Source: Aquabacterium lacunae | GTDB taxonomy: Bacteria > Pseudomonadota > Gammaproteobacteria > Burkholderiales > Burkholderiaceae_C | Direction: 5' to 3' | Length of the DNA stretch: 64,000 nt | Assembly: GCF_004310865.1 (NCBI RefSeq) | Contig: NZ_SIXI01000002.1 | Location: 744,001 to 808,000, forward strand | Shown: positions 63,638 to 64,000 of the stretch, piece by piece | Layout: every line of letters starts with the position of its first letter | Position numbering within the stretch: position 1 is the stretch's first letter | Translations under genes and position numbers: made by a program | Notes under the pieces: model-generated | The model's input: only the letters and a program-made list of their open reading frames with translations | The model's database searches: none | Told to the model about the DNA's origin: nothing

Positions 63638-64000
63638 ATGCGACTGTTCGCCCGCCTGTTCACCGAACTCGACGAGACCACTTCGACCCTGGCCAAGGTC
63701 GAGGCACTCAAGCGCTACCTGCAACAGGCCGAACCCGCCGATGCCGCCTGGGCGCTGTACTTCCTGGCCGGCGGCAAGCCGCGGCGCACCGTGTCGACGG
63801 GTCTGATCCGGCAATGGGCCGCCCAAGGGGCCGGCCTCGATGACTGGTTGTTCGAGGCCTCCTACCAGGCGGTGGGCGACCTGGCCGAGACCATCGCGCA
63901 TGTGCTGCCGCATGCCCCGCCGACCGAGCCCGACGCGCTGGGCCTGGCCGACTGGATGCACCAGCGCCTGCTGCCCATGCGCCAGTGGCCTGCCGAAGAG
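63638..64000 (+). CDS. ATP-dependent DNA ligase, N-terminal part (runs off the window)
   Basis: The first 121 residues (MRLFARLFTELDETTSTLAKVEALKRYLQQ, shown in sense as the start at 63638 with following helices, and AAWALYFLAGGKPRRTVSTGLI) match the N-terminal domain of the ATP-dependent ligases often annotated as cisplatin-damage-response ligases. The adenylation domain with the KxDG motif lies beyond base 64000. The gap 63597-63637 before it has no recognised feature. Confidence 0.8.
   Translation, partial: MRLFARLFTELDETTSTLAKVEALKRYLQQAEPADAAWALYFLAGGKPRRTVSTGLIRQWAAQGAGLDDWLFEASYQAVGDLAETIAHVLPHAPPTEPDALGLADWMHQRLLPMRQWPAEE

Overview
The window reads as a chromosome segment from a GC-rich betaproteobacterium of the order Burkholderiales. 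Supporting signs are a recG-oxyR pair, a kinase-fold (type II) homoserine kinase beside a BPSS1780-family membrane protein, TagF-type type VI secretion genes, a PEP-CTERM protein and an exosortase-associated CPBP protease. The genus cannot be fixed from the sequence alone.

Layout. 1-7122: housekeeping genes (polA N-terminal part, an outer-membrane barrel, thrB, a BPSS1780 membrane protein, oxyR, recG). 7218-21766: a compact plus-strand run with an Lnt-like acyltransferase, then a Tad/Flp-type pilus or secretion locus: Flp-like pilin, TadG-like protein, two secreted unknowns, two further TadE-like pseudopilins, CpaB, a secretin with SH3-like C-terminus, an FHA-fused TadA/CpaF ATPase, TadB, TadC, and a DUF192-TadE-OmpA fusion. 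21774-37340: directly behind it, 7 bases after the last Tad gene, lies a 1677-residue Rhs protein with a Sec signal peptide and a DUF2235 (Tle1-like phospholipase) tip. It is followed by a tandem array of orphan Rhs C-terminal modules, each with a different DUF2235 tip and its own predicted lipoprotein immunity gene, ending in decayed fragments. 37466-52652: queA, a hybrid histidine kinase, tgt, a CPBP protease, two LplT-like transporters (one fused to an acyltransferase), a DUF2145 cluster, an XRE regulator, a CoA-transferase, a PEP-CTERM CAP protein and tonB-exbB-exbD behind a Fur-like box. 52851-63596: part of a type VI secretion cluster (tssA; PAAR, a 541-residue protein, tssM, tagF, ompA) plus an M15 peptidase and a membrane protein. 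63638-64000: start of an ATP-dependent DNA ligase.

The most interesting unit is 7218-37340. A cell-wall-anchored Tad-like machine (SH3 on the secretin, OmpA on a pseudopilin, FHA on the ATPase, no TadZ and no prepilin peptidase in view) appears co-transcribed with a polymorphic Rhs phospholipase toxin. The toxin carries a silent cassette array from which new tips could be recombined. I infer a contact-dependent antibacterial weapon in which the Tad machine may export or display the Rhs toxin; Tad-like machinery is known to be needed for contact killing in Myxococcus (Kil), but the link here is inference from gene order. A type VI system is partly encoded 15 kb further on and is the main alternative delivery route.
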